From contig JAENWF010000107.1 in assembly GCA_016650215.1 (NCBI GenBank), forward strand, positions 1 to 34,434: a DNA stretch of 34,434 nt, in the 5' to 3' direction. A model generated the notes under the pieces. That model worked only from the letters and a program-made list of their open reading frames with translations. It searched no databases and had not been told where the DNA came from. Shown here one piece after another: positions 7,656 to 15,483 of the stretch (positions within the stretch are counted from its first letter, which is position 1; every line of letters starts with the position of its first letter). Position numbers and translations under genes: made by a program. This stretch comes from Thermoanaerobaculia bacterium. Lineage in GTDB: Bacteria > Acidobacteriota > Thermoanaerobaculia > Gp7-AA8.

Positions 7656-7671
7656 GTCAGACCCTTCTGAC
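7656..7671. promoter_or_regulatory. short inverted repeat GTCAGA-CCCT-TCTGAC
   Basis: Perfect 6-bp dyad with a 4-base spacer, between the small 74-aa ORF and the cyclase leader. It could be an operator or a weak hairpin ending the small gene; nothing further supports either reading. Confidence 0.3.
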
Positions 7672-7679
7672 ACAGGAAA

Positions 7680-7904
7680 TCAGTCTGTAAGCGTTTTCAT
7701 CAGCTCGTTGACCCTGTCGTAAACCCCTCGCACTGAGGTCTCGATGCTACGCGATGTCTCATCGACGAGGCGTTCCTGCGTCCCGATCATGTCGAGAATC
7801 TCGTCGCTCGCGAACATGATGTCCGCGAGCCGATCGAGAACCCGCTCCGAAAGGGGCATCTGGATCGCTGTTACGGGGTCAAAGTCGAACTTTAGCGAGG
7901 TCAC
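7680..7904 (-). CDS. small hypothetical protein (74 aa)
   Basis: 74-residue ORF with GTG start. The product is acidic and probably all-helical (LSERVLDRLADIMFASDEILDMIGTQERLVDETSRSIET), no signal peptide, no recognised family. An internal ATG at 7859 is an alternative start. It lies upstream of the cyclase gene on the same strand, about 250 bases away. The start region overlaps a perfect dyad (CACTCC-AACACA-GGAGTG), which could control it. The length, lack of shadowing by another gene and protein-like composition favour a real gene. Confidence 0.55.
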   Translation of the reverse strand: MTSLKFDFDPVTAIQMPLSERVLDRLADIMFASDEILDMIGTQERLVDETSRSIETSVRGVYDRVNELMKTLTD

Positions 7905-7919
7905 TCCAACACAGGAGTG
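7902..7919. promoter_or_regulatory. perfect dyad CACTCC-N6-GGAGTG at the start of the 74-aa ORF
   Basis: Six-base inverted repeat with a 6-base spacer overlapping the GTG start codon of the small ORF. Read on the minus strand, the transcript would hide its own start in a hairpin. Apart from this dyad, I see nothing notable in the ~200 bases up to the M28 peptidase gene. Confidence 0.35.
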
Positions 7920-8109
7920 ATCGGCGCGAACGAATCCCTACCCTCTCTTTGAGTAAATCGTCATCGTTTACCCGCGGTGACCGGGAGGTGCAGGCCGCAC
8001 GGGCTCAGGAAGTGAGCGACTTTCAGGCCGAGTGCATTGCGCTCGCTTTCGGAAGCTTCCGGTTATCCTATCGGGCCCGCACCGCCATTCATAAGGCCAA
8101 GGAGACCTC

Positions 8110-9798
8110 ATGCACCGATTCCTTCTACTCTCTCTCGTGACTCTGATCATCATTCCCGCCGAAGCTGCATCGCCCGCCAGAAAAGGCACGAGTGTCGTGC
8201 CTGTCCCGGTTCAGAAGGCGATGGGTGAGCTCGATGCCGCGGCGATCCGAGCGCACACCCGATTTCTGTCGAGCGACCTTCTCGAAGGACGCGGACCCGG
8301 CACGCGTGGCGACGCGCTTGCGACTCAGTACATCGCCTCCCAGTTCGAGGCGCTCGGGCTCCAGCCGAACGGCGACGATGGTTCGTACTTTCAAAAGGTC
8401 TCGCTCCTCGGACTCACCTTCGACGCGACCCGCAGCGCGTTGACGCTCGCGCGCGGAGATGCCGGCTCCCCGCCGCTCAAGTACCTCGAACAGTTCGTCG
8501 GCGGAAATCAGACGCAGCAGGAAACCACCACACTCGACTCGGAAGTGATCTTCGTCGGACATGGCGTCGTCGCCCCGGAGTACGGCTGGGATGACTACAA
8601 AGGCATCGACCCTCGCGGCAAGACGCTTGTGATGCTGGTGAACGATCCGCCGGCGAACGAGAAAGAACCCGACTTGTTCAAGGGCCGTACGCGGACTTAC
8701 TACGGCCGCTGGACGTATAAATTCGAGATCGGTGCGGCAAAAGGTGCGGAAGCGGTAATTCTGATTCACACCGACGATGCGGCGGGCTACGGCTGGCAGG
8801 TCGTACGGAACTCCTGGAGCAACGAGAATTCGTACACGAAGCTCAAGGACGGCGAGACCGCACTTCGGTTCGCCGGCTGGGTGACCGAGGAGGTCGCGTC
8901 GGGGCTGTTCCAGGGCGCCGGACTCGATCTGCATGCGATGACCAGGGCCGCCGGTTCGCGCGACTTCCGTCCTGTGTCACTCGGCTATCGGATGAAAGGG
9001 ACCGTTGCGAGCAGGATTCGTCCGTTCAACACCAGCAATGTCGTCGCGAGACTCGAGGGAAGCGATGCGAAGCTGCGTGACGAAGCAATTCTCTACACCG
9101 CACATCACGATCACCTCGGAGTCGGTGCGCCAAACGCGAAGGGCGATACGATCTACAACGGCGCGATCGACAACGCATCGGGCTCGGCACTCCTGATCGA
9201 GTTGGCGCGCGTCTGGGCCGCGACGACTCCAACACCGAAGCGGAGCATCGTCTTCGCCGCGGTCGCGGCCGAAGAGCAGGGACTGCTCGGCTCCCGCTGG
9301 TACGGCAAGAACCCGACCGTCCCGGCCGGGAAGATCGCCCTGGGACTCAACTTCGACGCGATCTACATGATCGGCCGTGTCAGCGACATCACAATGATCG
9401 GAGTCGAGCGGACGTCTTTCAATGCGACCGCCGAGCGCGTCACCAAAGCGCTCGGACTCACGATCGTTCCCGATCAGAGTCCCGAGCAGGGCTACTACTA
9501 CCGCTCGGATCACTTCAGCCTCGCGAAGGCGGGCGTGCCGGCGTTCTCCGTCGATCAGGGACATCACGTGCTCGGGAAGCCCGAGTCGTGGGGCAAAGAC
9601 AAGACAGACGACTATCGAAAGAACGACTATCACCAGCCGAGCGATGAGATCGCACCGTCATGGGACTGGTCGTCGGCTGTGCAGATGGGCGAGCTCGGAT
9701 TCTGGCTCGGTTGGGAAGCGGCAAACGCGATCGACATGCCGAACTGGCTTGCCGGCGAGGAGTTCCGCGCGGCGAGAGATCGCAGCCAGGGGAAGTAA
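8110..9798 (+). CDS. M28 family zinc metallopeptidase with PA domain
   Basis: Secreted aminopeptidase-type enzyme of 562 residues. A signal peptide (MHRFLLLSLVTLIIIPAEAA) is followed by an N-terminal segment with the family motif HTRFLSSDLLEGRGPGTRG. A protease-associated (PA) insert spans roughly residues 130-260. The M28 catalytic core has the zinc ligands and general base: TAHHDHLG, NGAIDNASG, AAEEQGLLGS, NFDAIY and the final Gln-Gly-His-His. A complete binuclear zinc site is therefore present. The AAGGAG at 8099-8104 fixes the ATG start. It is convergent with the CHRD gene, separated by a GC hairpin. Likely role: periplasmic or extracellular peptide degradation. Confidence 0.92.
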   Translation: MHRFLLLSLVTLIIIPAEAASPARKGTSVVPVPVQKAMGELDAAAIRAHTRFLSSDLLEGRGPGTRGDALATQYIASQFEALGLQPNGDDGSYFQKVSLLGLTFDATRSALTLARGDAGSPPLKYLEQFVGGNQTQQETTTLDSEVIFVGHGVVAPEYGWDDYKGIDPRGKTLVMLVNDPPANEKEPDLFKGRTRTYYGRWTYKFEIGAAKGAEAVILIHTDDAAGYGWQVVRNSWSNENSYTKLKDGETALRFAGWVTEEVASGLFQGAGLDLHAMTRAAGSRDFRPVSLGYRMKGTVASRIRPFNTSNVVARLEGSDAKLRDEAILYTAHHDHLGVGAPNAKGDTIYNGAIDNASGSALLIELARVWAATTPTPKRSIVFAAVAAEEQGLLGSRWYGKNPTVPAGKIALGLNFDAIYMIGRVSDITMIGVERTSFNATAERVTKALGLTIVPDQSPEQGYYYRSDHFSLAKAGVPAFSVDQGHHVLGKPESWGKDKTDDYRKNDYHQPSDEIAPSWDWSSAVQMGELGFWLGWEAANAIDMPNWLAGEEFRAARDRSQGK

Positions 9799-9828
9799 CG
9801 ACGCACCAGAATTCACGCGATGTGAGTT

Positions 9829-9860
9829 CGTGTGGCGGCGGGCGCCCTCGCCCGCCGCTC
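9829..9860. repeat. family-2 GC hairpin, single copy, terminator-like
   Basis: Perfect 10-bp stem GCGGCGGGCG / CGCCCGCCGC with a CCCT loop (9835-9858), preceded by GTGTG. The same string, inverse complemented, is one arm of the element at 16783-16869. It lies between the convergent M28 and CHRD genes, 13 bases from the latter's stop, so it probably acts as a bidirectional terminator. Confidence 0.7.
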
Positions 9861-9871
9861 TCGGAACGAAA

Positions 9872-11443
9872 TCACAGAGTTGGCGCGGCCTCGCTGTAGT
9901 CCCATTCACCCTCTCCGCCGCTGTTCGGCGGTGTTTCCTCCTGCGCCGGGACGAAGATCGGATCGTTCGACACGTTGTCGACAAGCGAGCCATAGAAAAG
10001 GATCGGTGCGCTCGCATCGAAACTAAGCGAGAGCGCCTCGCGGTTCCTCAGGTCGATACCCGGAAAGAAGTCGGAGATCGCGTTCTGCCTCTGCTGCAGA
10101 GGCGCCAGGATCGGCGTCGCGGTCGCGACGAGTGCTCCGGCTGGGTCACGAAGCTCGAGGCGAACGAATACGGTCGAGTTCGTCGGATTGAACCAGCCGA
10201 TATTCGAGCGATAGCCGGCGGCGGTCCCATCGAGCCGGTTCGAGATTGGTATGACCACACCGTGGCGCAGCCCTTTTCCTCGTGGCGTTGCCGCGACGAA
10301 TTGGCCGAGAGTTCCGCGGCTCGAGCTTCGCAGGTCGGCGAAGATGCTCGAGGTGACGACGAGCCGCGAGGTGCTGGACACGCGTAGCGCGCCGGTCGAG
10401 CTGACGTTGAATCCTGCCGCGCCGGCGACGTCATCGAGAGCCGCGGTTCCACGCGCCGGAATCGCAACCGTGGTCGATGCGGATGCATTCGCGTTCGCCC
10501 CGGCAGTCGTCGGAAAGAACTCGAGCAACGCGACAATGGCCGTCGTGTAGGAGGGGTTGAAGACGCGCGCGTCGGTCACGAACGTCACACCACTCCCACC
10601 GGTGACGCGACCTGAGAGCGGCAGATCGTACTCGTTCGCCGCAGCGAGCTGGCCGCGGATCTCGCCTTCGCCGAACTGTGTCGTGTGGACGTTCACGTAA
10701 TAGATCGATGGATTGTTTCGGATGGCGGCCGCGACGTCGTTCGGAACGGCCGCGGTACCGCTGAGTTTCCCGTTGGAAAACGCCGCGGCTGATGTTGCGA
10801 GATTCACCACGGGTGAGCCGGTGCCTCCGGCAATGCCGAGGTGAATGTGCGCGAGCGTCGGATTCTGCAGCGAGCCGAGGTTGAGGTGGAAGGCGAGGTT
10901 GTTCGCGTTGTCGAGCGTGAGGAAGAATGATCCGAGCGCCGTGCTGCCGGTCGGTGGCACCTCGTTCGATCCGCGAAGCTCGCCCCCGAAGATTGCCGTG
11001 TCGTTGATCGGGGTGAGCTGGCCGCGGATCTCGCCGCCGGTGAACTGCGTCGTGTGAACGTTGAGGTAGTAGTTCTGCGGATTCGCGAAAATCTTGTCGC
11101 CGAGATCGACTTTCTGAATCGTATACGTTGCGTTCAGCCGCCCGTTCGAAAGGTTCGTGGCGGGTACGAGATCGAGGACGATTCCGCCGGCGGTTCCGGC
11201 CGGACCGACGTGAATGTGCGCGTTGTTGACCGGGGTGGTGAGGCCGGAGATCGTCATGTTGACGGTCAGTTGCGTGTGCGAACCGTCGAGTGTGACGGTC
11301 GCGGTGCCGAATCCCGGAGTGTCGCGCGGGGTCGGCGCCTCCTGCGCGCCGGTAAGGACCGCGCCGAGTGTCACCGCTTGGGCGAAGACGGACGGTGCGG
11401 AGAGAAACACAAGCACTGCGACAAGAGAGACAGCTCGTTTCAT
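9872..11443 (-). CDS. secreted protein with two CHRD domains
   Basis: Exported protein of 523 residues. The chosen ATG gives MKRAVSLVAVLVFLSAPSVFAQ, a clear signal peptide, and is preceded by AGGAGG at 8 bases. The longer ORF start has neither. Two CHRD (chordin-type) domains follow. Each has the family pattern of GAQEAP or SNEVPP near its start, AHIHVGPAG or AHIHLGIAG in the middle, and YYLNVHTTQFTGGEIRGQL or YYVNVHTTQFGEGEIRGQL at its end. The C-terminal ~230 residues contain YRSNIGWFNPT, resembling a beta-rich module seen in secreted acidobacterial proteins. No enzyme activity is known for CHRD domains; a surface or adhesive role is possible. It is divergent from the OmpW-like gene. Confidence 0.9.
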   Translation of the reverse strand: MKRAVSLVAVLVFLSAPSVFAQAVTLGAVLTGAQEAPTPRDTPGFGTATVTLDGSHTQLTVNMTISGLTTPVNNAHIHVGPAGTAGGIVLDLVPATNLSNGRLNATYTIQKVDLGDKIFANPQNYYLNVHTTQFTGGEIRGQLTPINDTAIFGGELRGSNEVPPTGSTALGSFFLTLDNANNLAFHLNLGSLQNPTLAHIHLGIAGGTGSPVVNLATSAAAFSNGKLSGTAAVPNDVAAAIRNNPSIYYVNVHTTQFGEGEIRGQLAAANEYDLPLSGRVTGGSGVTFVTDARVFNPSYTTAIVALLEFFPTTAGANANASASTTVAIPARGTAALDDVAGAAGFNVSSTGALRVSSTSRLVVTSSIFADLRSSSRGTLGQFVAATPRGKGLRHGVVIPISNRLDGTAAGYRSNIGWFNPTNSTVFVRLELRDPAGALVATATPILAPLQQRQNAISDFFPGIDLRNREALSLSFDASAPILFYGSLVDNVSNDPIFVPAQEETPPNSGGEGEWDYSEAAPTL

Positions 11444-11536
11444 CGTGATGCCTCCTGATATGTAGGCGAAGAACGTCAGGATACACCGCGAGGATGGCGG
11501 CTCCATTGCACAGGCCAGCATTGGAGGCCTATACCG

Positions 11537-12175
11537 ATGAAACCGCTTTTCGTTGCCGTAGCGCTCGCTCTTTTCCTCGCTCCCCCCGCATTCGCCGACC
11601 GGACGTTTGACCTCACCGGCTTCGTTGTCTGGGTCGATCCCAACAGCGAAGGGACATTCGACTCCCCCACCGACGAGATCGACGTAGACCTCGGCGACGA
11701 GATGGGCTACGGCGCGTCCGTCAACATCTTTTTCACCGACCGAATCTCGACCGAGCTCTCCGTTTCGCAGGTGGATTCGTCATTTGGATTGAGTGCGCGC
11801 CGTCGTGCGGTCAACGTGTCCGATGGCAAGTTCGACATGATCCCGATCACCGGCGTCATCCAGTTCCACTTTGCTCCTGAAGGAGTGATCGATCCGTACA
11901 TCGGCGCCGGCGGCGCCTACATCGTCTTCGGCGACGTGACCGGCGACAACGCGGGCAATCTCGCGATCGACGACATCGATAGCGACGACCTCGGACTCGT
12001 GCTCAACGCCGGCATCGGAGTCCGGCTCGGCCAGCGCTTCGGCCTCGTTGGCGACGTGAAATACATCCCCGTCGGATCAGCCGCCCGCGGCGTCCTGAAC
12101 GACGCCGCAGGAACCGAGACCGACATCGAGATCAGCCCGATCATCGTCTCAGCGGGGATCCAGATCAGATTCTGA
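11537..12175 (+). CDS. OmpW-like outer-membrane protein
   Basis: Predicted outer-membrane beta barrel of 212 residues. Signal peptide MKPLFVAVALALFLAPPAFAD; GGAGG at 11523-11527 supports the ATG. The OmpW-type core is visible: FFTDRISTELSVSQ, then GVIQFHFAPEG.IDPYIGAGGAYIVF and GLVLNAGIGVRLGQRFGLVGDVKYI, ending in ISAGIQIRF-like strands with C-terminal Phe. OmpW homologues form small eight-stranded barrels that may pass hydrophobic molecules. The gene is divergent from the CHRD gene (93 bases between starts) and ends in front of a long hairpin element. Confidence 0.8.
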   Translation: MKPLFVAVALALFLAPPAFADRTFDLTGFVVWVDPNSEGTFDSPTDEIDVDLGDEMGYGASVNIFFTDRISTELSVSQVDSSFGLSARRRAVNVSDGKFDMIPITGVIQFHFAPEGVIDPYIGAGGAYIVFGDVTGDNAGNLAIDDIDSDDLGLVLNAGIGVRLGQRFGLVGDVKYIPVGSAARGVLNDAAGTETDIEISPIIVSAGIQIRF

Positions 12176-12193
12176 CGGAGAGTTAGAGGGGAC

Positions 12194-12285
12194 GGGAGAG
12201 CCTTTCAACATTCAACATTCAACATTCCCGTCTCTAACCACAGGGAACGGGAATGTTGAATGTTGAATGTTGAATGTTGAAAAAG
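12194..12285. repeat. long hairpin of tandem 7-mers (TCAACAT)3 and inverse
   Basis: The left arm GGGAGAG..TTCAACATTCAACATTCAACATTCCCG pairs with the right arm CGGGAATGTTGAATGTTGAATGTTGAA..GCTCTCCC across an ~18-base loop. Each arm holds three copies of a 7-bp unit. It lies between the convergent OmpW-like and kinase genes, about 20 bases from each stop, so it should end both transcripts. AT-rich composition contrasts with the GC-rich surroundings. Confidence 0.85.
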
Positions 12286-12305
12286 CTCTCCCCCCTCCCA
12301 TTGAC

Positions 12306-13253
12306 CTACGTCCCCCCGCGCGTCGGCCGGGGGTTCTCGGCCGCGCGTACCGCCATCATTGCGGCGCCTTCGACCGGGGTGGTCTTTGGCTCGATCAGTT
12401 CGGCGCCGGGCGCTTGTGATGCGAGCGCCGCGCGCATGGGGCCGAGGAGAAGGTCGCCGGCGTGGAACGCGCCGCCGACGTAGGCGACGGGAAAATCGCT
12501 TGCTGTGAGCTTGAGCCGGCGCGCAACGGCGAGGACGCATTCGCCGAGCTCACGGCCTCCCCGCTCGAGGATCTCGCCTGCGACTTCGTCGCCGGTGCGC
12601 GCGGCTTCGATGACGAGCTTGCCGTACCGCGCAATGTCATCCGCGTGCGTAGTCGATGCATAGACGAAGCGCGGCAGGTCCTCGGGCGTGCACATGTCGT
12701 AGTCGTAGCAGAGAATCTCGGTCATCTTTGTCGGCCGGCCGCGGCCGTCGTGCGCGCGAACGATTGCAGATAGCCCTTCGCGCCCGATCGCGTAGCCGCT
12801 TCCCTCATCGCCGAGAGTCGGCCCCCACCCGCCTGCACGCGCTTCCTGCCCTGTCTCGTTGCGGCCGAACGCGACCGATCCCGTGCCGGAGATGATCACG
12901 ATGCCGCTGCTGAACCCGACGGCGCCGGTGAGCGCGATGCGCGCGTCGTTGTCGACGATGAAGTTGTCACGGGGGAAGAAGATTCGGAGCGAGTCGATCA
13001 CGCGCTGGCGGTGCGCGGGATGATCGGCGCCGGCGATTCCGCAGTACGCGTAATCGACGTTACGGATGGCGATGCCGGCCTCGACCAGCGCGATGTTCAC
13101 CGCCCGCTCGATATTGCGCGTCGCGGTGTCGATGCCGACGCGGAGGTGGTTCGACGCCCCTGCCTGTCCGCGTCCAAGCTGATGCCCCTCTTCGTCGATG
13201 ACGAGCGCGGCAGTTTTCGACCCTCCGCCGTCCACCCCGATGTAGTACTTCAT
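12306..13253 (-). CDS. BadF/BadG/NagK-type sugar kinase family protein
   Basis: ASKHA-fold ATPase of 315 residues, nearest to bacterial N-acetylglucosamine kinase-like proteins. Motifs in order: GVDGGGSKTAALVID (phosphate 1), GASNHLRVG, YCGIAGADHP, VDNDARIALTGA, IISGTGSVAFG (phosphate 2), GGWGPTLGDEGSGYAIGREGL and AYVGGAFHAG (adenosine). All nucleotide-binding segments are intact. It probably phosphorylates an amino sugar such as GlcNAc or an anhydro sugar released during murein recycling, but no neighbouring gene confirms the substrate. The start codon ATG is preceded by only a weak ribosome site. Confidence 0.87.
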   Translation of the reverse strand: MKYYIGVDGGGSKTAALVIDEEGHQLGRGQAGASNHLRVGIDTATRNIERAVNIALVEAGIAIRNVDYAYCGIAGADHPAHRQRVIDSLRIFFPRDNFIVDNDARIALTGAVGFSSGIVIISGTGSVAFGRNETGQEARAGGWGPTLGDEGSGYAIGREGLSAIVRAHDGRGRPTKMTEILCYDYDMCTPEDLPRFVYASTTHADDIARYGKLVIEAARTGDEVAGEILERGGRELGECVLAVARRLKLTASDFPVAYVGGAFHAGDLLLGPMRAALASQAPGAELIEPKTTPVEGAAMMAVRAAENPRPTRGGT

Positions 13254-13361
13254 GCTGCTTTCAGCCGCTTCGCAATCACGATGCCTCCCATTCTAGATAC
13301 TCCCGAGCTCTTCCGAGCCCCGAGAGAGGGAGTTGGGCTCACGTTTGCAAATAACGAGATT

Positions 13362-13389
13362 GCCGGGCGCTCGGGACAGAGCCCCCGGC
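13362..13389 (+). promoter_or_regulatory. 5' leader hairpin ahead of a small secreted-protein unit
   Basis: GCCGGGCGCTC and GAGCCCCCGGC can pair (10 of 11) around GGGACA, ending 12 bases before the AAGGAG ribosome site of the next gene. It may stabilise the transcript or limit translation; no riboswitch consensus is recognised. Confidence 0.35.
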
Positions 13390-13413
13390 GCAATGAGAGA
13401 TAAGGAGTTGCAA

Positions 13414-13896
13414 ATGAATCGAAATCGATTTTTCACGGTGACCCTCATGATTCTGCTCGCCATCTCGCTCGTGGGCACTACGGCCTGCAAGAGCGGCGGC
13501 ATGGCGGTGACCTCGCGTGGCCAGCTTCTCAAGTTGAACATCGAGCACCCGAAAGACCTGCCGGACAACGGCGAAGACAACCTCGACGTCACCATCAGCA
13601 ACCGCGGGGCAAACAATGTGACGGATGTGCTCCTCGACGTCGAACTTCCTTCGCAGCTTGTCGTGCTCGATCAGACGAACGAGCGGGGAATCCAGGTGAC
13701 CCGCGATCCTTCGTCCAACGTCTACCACTTTGCGTTCGAGAACATTCAGCCGACCGAGAGCTCGCGCATCCGCTTCAAAGTGCGCACAGCGTTCGGAACA
13801 ATGCGTGAGACCGGAACTGTGAAGGTGACCGCATGGCAGCGCGATCTGCCGGGCGATCGCCTCATCGAGACAGCCGTCATCAAGATGCGTAACTAA
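13414..13896 (+). CDS. secreted or lipid-anchored DUF11-like beta protein
   Basis: 160-residue exported protein. The start is placed at ATG 13414 because AAGGAG lies 6 bases upstream and the product begins MNRNRFFTVTLMILLAISLVGTTAC, a signal peptide that may end in a lipid-modified Cys (lipobox imperfect). The mature part resembles one Ig-like DUF11/CARDB module: DNLDVTISNRGANNVTDVLLDVELPSQL with a later IRFKVRTAFG strand and TGTVKVTAWQRD. Such modules occur in cell-surface proteins. Followed after 17 bases by a 50-aa gene in the same direction. Partner unknown. Confidence 0.8.
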   Translation: MNRNRFFTVTLMILLAISLVGTTACKSGGMAVTSRGQLLKLNIEHPKDLPDNGEDNLDVTISNRGANNVTDVLLDVELPSQLVVLDQTNERGIQVTRDPSSNVYHFAFENIQPTESSRIRFKVRTAFGTMRETGTVKVTAWQRDLPGDRLIETAVIKMRN

Positions 13897-13913
13897 GCCA
13901 AAGGGGGCTTGTG

Positions 13914-14066
13914 ATGCGAATTCAGGAAACGGATCGAGTTCTCAAAGACGCGCGCATCGCGCGCAAGCAGACCGCGCAGCAGGTGCAGCATCCTGGGTTT
14001 CTGGACCGCGCATGGAAATTCGTATCGGAACTCCCGGGCAAAGTGACCGGGATGTTCAAGCACTAG
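13914..14066 (+). CDS. small basic protein (50 aa)
   Basis: Gene missed by the ORF track because it is short. The AAGGGGG at 13901-13907 precedes ATG by 6 bases. The product is MRIQETDRVLKDARIARKQ followed by QQVQHPGFLDRAWKFVSELPGKVTGMFKH, 50 residues. It is basic, with an amphipathic second half but no signal peptide. It sits 17 bases after the DUF11-like gene and right before a strong terminator, so both are likely one transcript. No family recognised. A good ribosome site, placement and codon use make it more than chance. Confidence 0.65.
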   Translation: MRIQETDRVLKDARIARKQTAQQVQHPGFLDRAWKFVSELPGKVTGMFKH

Positions 14067-14089
14067 TAAGGTGATTCGTCGATAGACAC

Positions 14090-14119
14090 GACAGCGCCGC
14101 CGGAAACGGCGGCGCTGTC
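14090..14119. terminator. strong GNRA-capped terminator hairpin
   Basis: Perfect 13-bp stem GACAGCGCCGCCG / CGGCGGCGCTGTC with a GAAA loop, 23 bases after the 50-aa gene and 2 bases from the stop of the convergent transporter gene. The T tail is weak, but position and strength indicate a shared bidirectional terminator. Confidence 0.8.
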
Positions 14120-14121
14120 CC

Positions 14122-15450
14122 TTATGTCGTGACTTGCTTTTCTTCCATTTCTTCGGTCATCGGCATCTGTATCTCCACGATGACCCAGCGGACCCGAAAG
14201 CGCTCGGCGTCGATCACCTGAATCGCGAGGTCGCCGAGCTCCACGCGGTCGCCGGGCGCCACTTCGCGCTCGAGCCGCGCCTGCACGTATCCGCCGATCG
14301 TTTCCTCAGCCGGAGTGCCGAGGTCGATCTTCAGGCGGTCGGCGAGATCCTCGATCAGATAGTCGCCCCGCACGCGATACCGGCCGTTGCCGAGGGGCTC
14401 GATCTCAGGGCGCTCGCGATCGAATTCGTCCTGGATCTGCCCGAACAGTTCCTCGGTGATGTTCTCGAGCGCCACAATTCCTGACGAGCCGCCGTATTCG
14501 TCGATCACCACTGCCATGTGCGTCTTGTGCTCGATAAACTGTGAGAGGAGCACCTCGACCGTGCTGTTCTCCGGGACGAAGAGGACGTCGCGCTTCAACT
14601 CCTGCAACGACCTCCCGGGCCCGCGAAGCTGCGCGAGCATGAGGTCCTTCACGTGAATCAATCCCACGGTCTGATCGAGACTGCCGTCGCAAAGCGGATA
14701 GCGCGTGTGCCGTGTCGTGCGAATGGTCTCGAGGTTCTGCTCGATCGTCTTCCGCGTCGAAAGGAACACGACGTCGGTGCGCGGAACCATGATCTGCCGC
14801 GCCGTCCGCTTCGCGAACTGAAAGACTCCCTCGATGATCTCGCGGTTCTCTTCCGACAGGACGCCCGCCTTCTCAGAGCTCGCGAGGATCATCCGCAGCT
14901 CCTCGGGCGAATGCGCGAGCTCCAGCTCGTCTGCAGGCTTGATTCCGACCAGTCGCAGAATCGCGCGGGCGATTGTGTTGAGCAGCCAGATCACCGGGAA
15001 CGCGACTACGTAGAAGGCGTGCAGGGCGTGCGCGACCCAGAGCGACGTGCCGACCGGCTGCTGAATGGCGAGCGTCTTCGGCGCGAGCTCTCCCAGCACG
15101 ATGTGCAGGACCGAAATGATCGTGAACGCGAGTGTGGTCGAGACCGAGGGTGCGTAGGCAGCGGCACCTGGTCCCGCCCTGGCGAACAGCGGCTCGATCA
15201 GCCGGGCGAACGCCGGCTCCCCGATCCAGCCGAGCGCGAGTGAGGCGAGCGTGATGCCGAGTTGCGTGGCGGAGAGATACGCGTCGAGGTGCTTGGTCAG
15301 ACGCTTCGCCATCCGCGCCCGTGAGCTGCCTGCCTGCACAAGCTCGGCGAGCTGCGTTGGGCGCACTTTCACGATCGCAAACTCCGCCGCAACGAAGAAT
15401 CCGTTGGCGATCACAAAGAGCAGCGCGAGAAGCAGATACCAGTAAGTCAT
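14122..15450 (-). CDS. CNNM/CorC-type membrane transporter (hemolysin family)
   Basis: 442-residue inner-membrane protein of the UPF0053 / CNNM family, implicated in Mg or Co efflux; the old name 'hemolysin' is historical. The N-terminal DUF21 domain (about 1-195) has four hydrophobic segments, opening MTYWYLLLALLFVIANGFFVAAEFAIVKVR. Residues ~205-330 are a CBS pair beginning VFQFAKRTARQIMVPRTDV and including HMAVVIDEYGGSSGIV. ~345-430 is the CorC/HlyC C-terminal domain (RYRVRGDYLIEDL, ETIGGYVQARL, RFRVRWVIVEI). All parts are complete. It appears monocistronic. Confidence 0.93.
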   Translation of the reverse strand: MTYWYLLLALLFVIANGFFVAAEFAIVKVRPTQLAELVQAGSSRARMAKRLTKHLDAYLSATQLGITLASLALGWIGEPAFARLIEPLFARAGPGAAAYAPSVSTTLAFTIISVLHIVLGELAPKTLAIQQPVGTSLWVAHALHAFYVVAFPVIWLLNTIARAILRLVGIKPADELELAHSPEELRMILASSEKAGVLSEENREIIEGVFQFAKRTARQIMVPRTDVVFLSTRKTIEQNLETIRTTRHTRYPLCDGSLDQTVGLIHVKDLMLAQLRGPGRSLQELKRDVLFVPENSTVEVLLSQFIEHKTHMAVVIDEYGGSSGIVALENITEELFGQIQDEFDRERPEIEPLGNGRYRVRGDYLIEDLADRLKIDLGTPAEETIGGYVQARLEREVAPGDRVELGDLAIQVIDAERFRVRWVIVEIQMPMTEEMEEKQVTT

Positions 15451-15483
15451 CAGGTCGACATCGGCGAAGCCGCGTATTTTAGT

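Noticed and set aside
7430-7680. Possible c-di-GMP riboswitch or 6S-type RNA ahead of the cyclase gene
   Set aside because: Checked on the minus strand for the GEMM core and for SRP/6S-like consensus strings; none recognised by eye. A covariance-model search (Infernal with Rfam) would settle it.
5834-7690. 618-aa plus-strand ORF opposite the cyclase gene
   Set aside because: Antisense shadow of a strongly supported gene; Arg/Asp/His-rich composition with no motif.
8037-8069. Promoter for the M28 peptidase (TTGCGC ... TATCCT)
   Set aside because: The 21-base spacing is too long and the hexamers poor.
10431-11486. 351-aa minus-strand ORF in another frame of the CHRD gene
   Set aside because: The CHRD frame has a signal peptide, ribosome site and domain motifs; this frame is an Arg-rich shadow.
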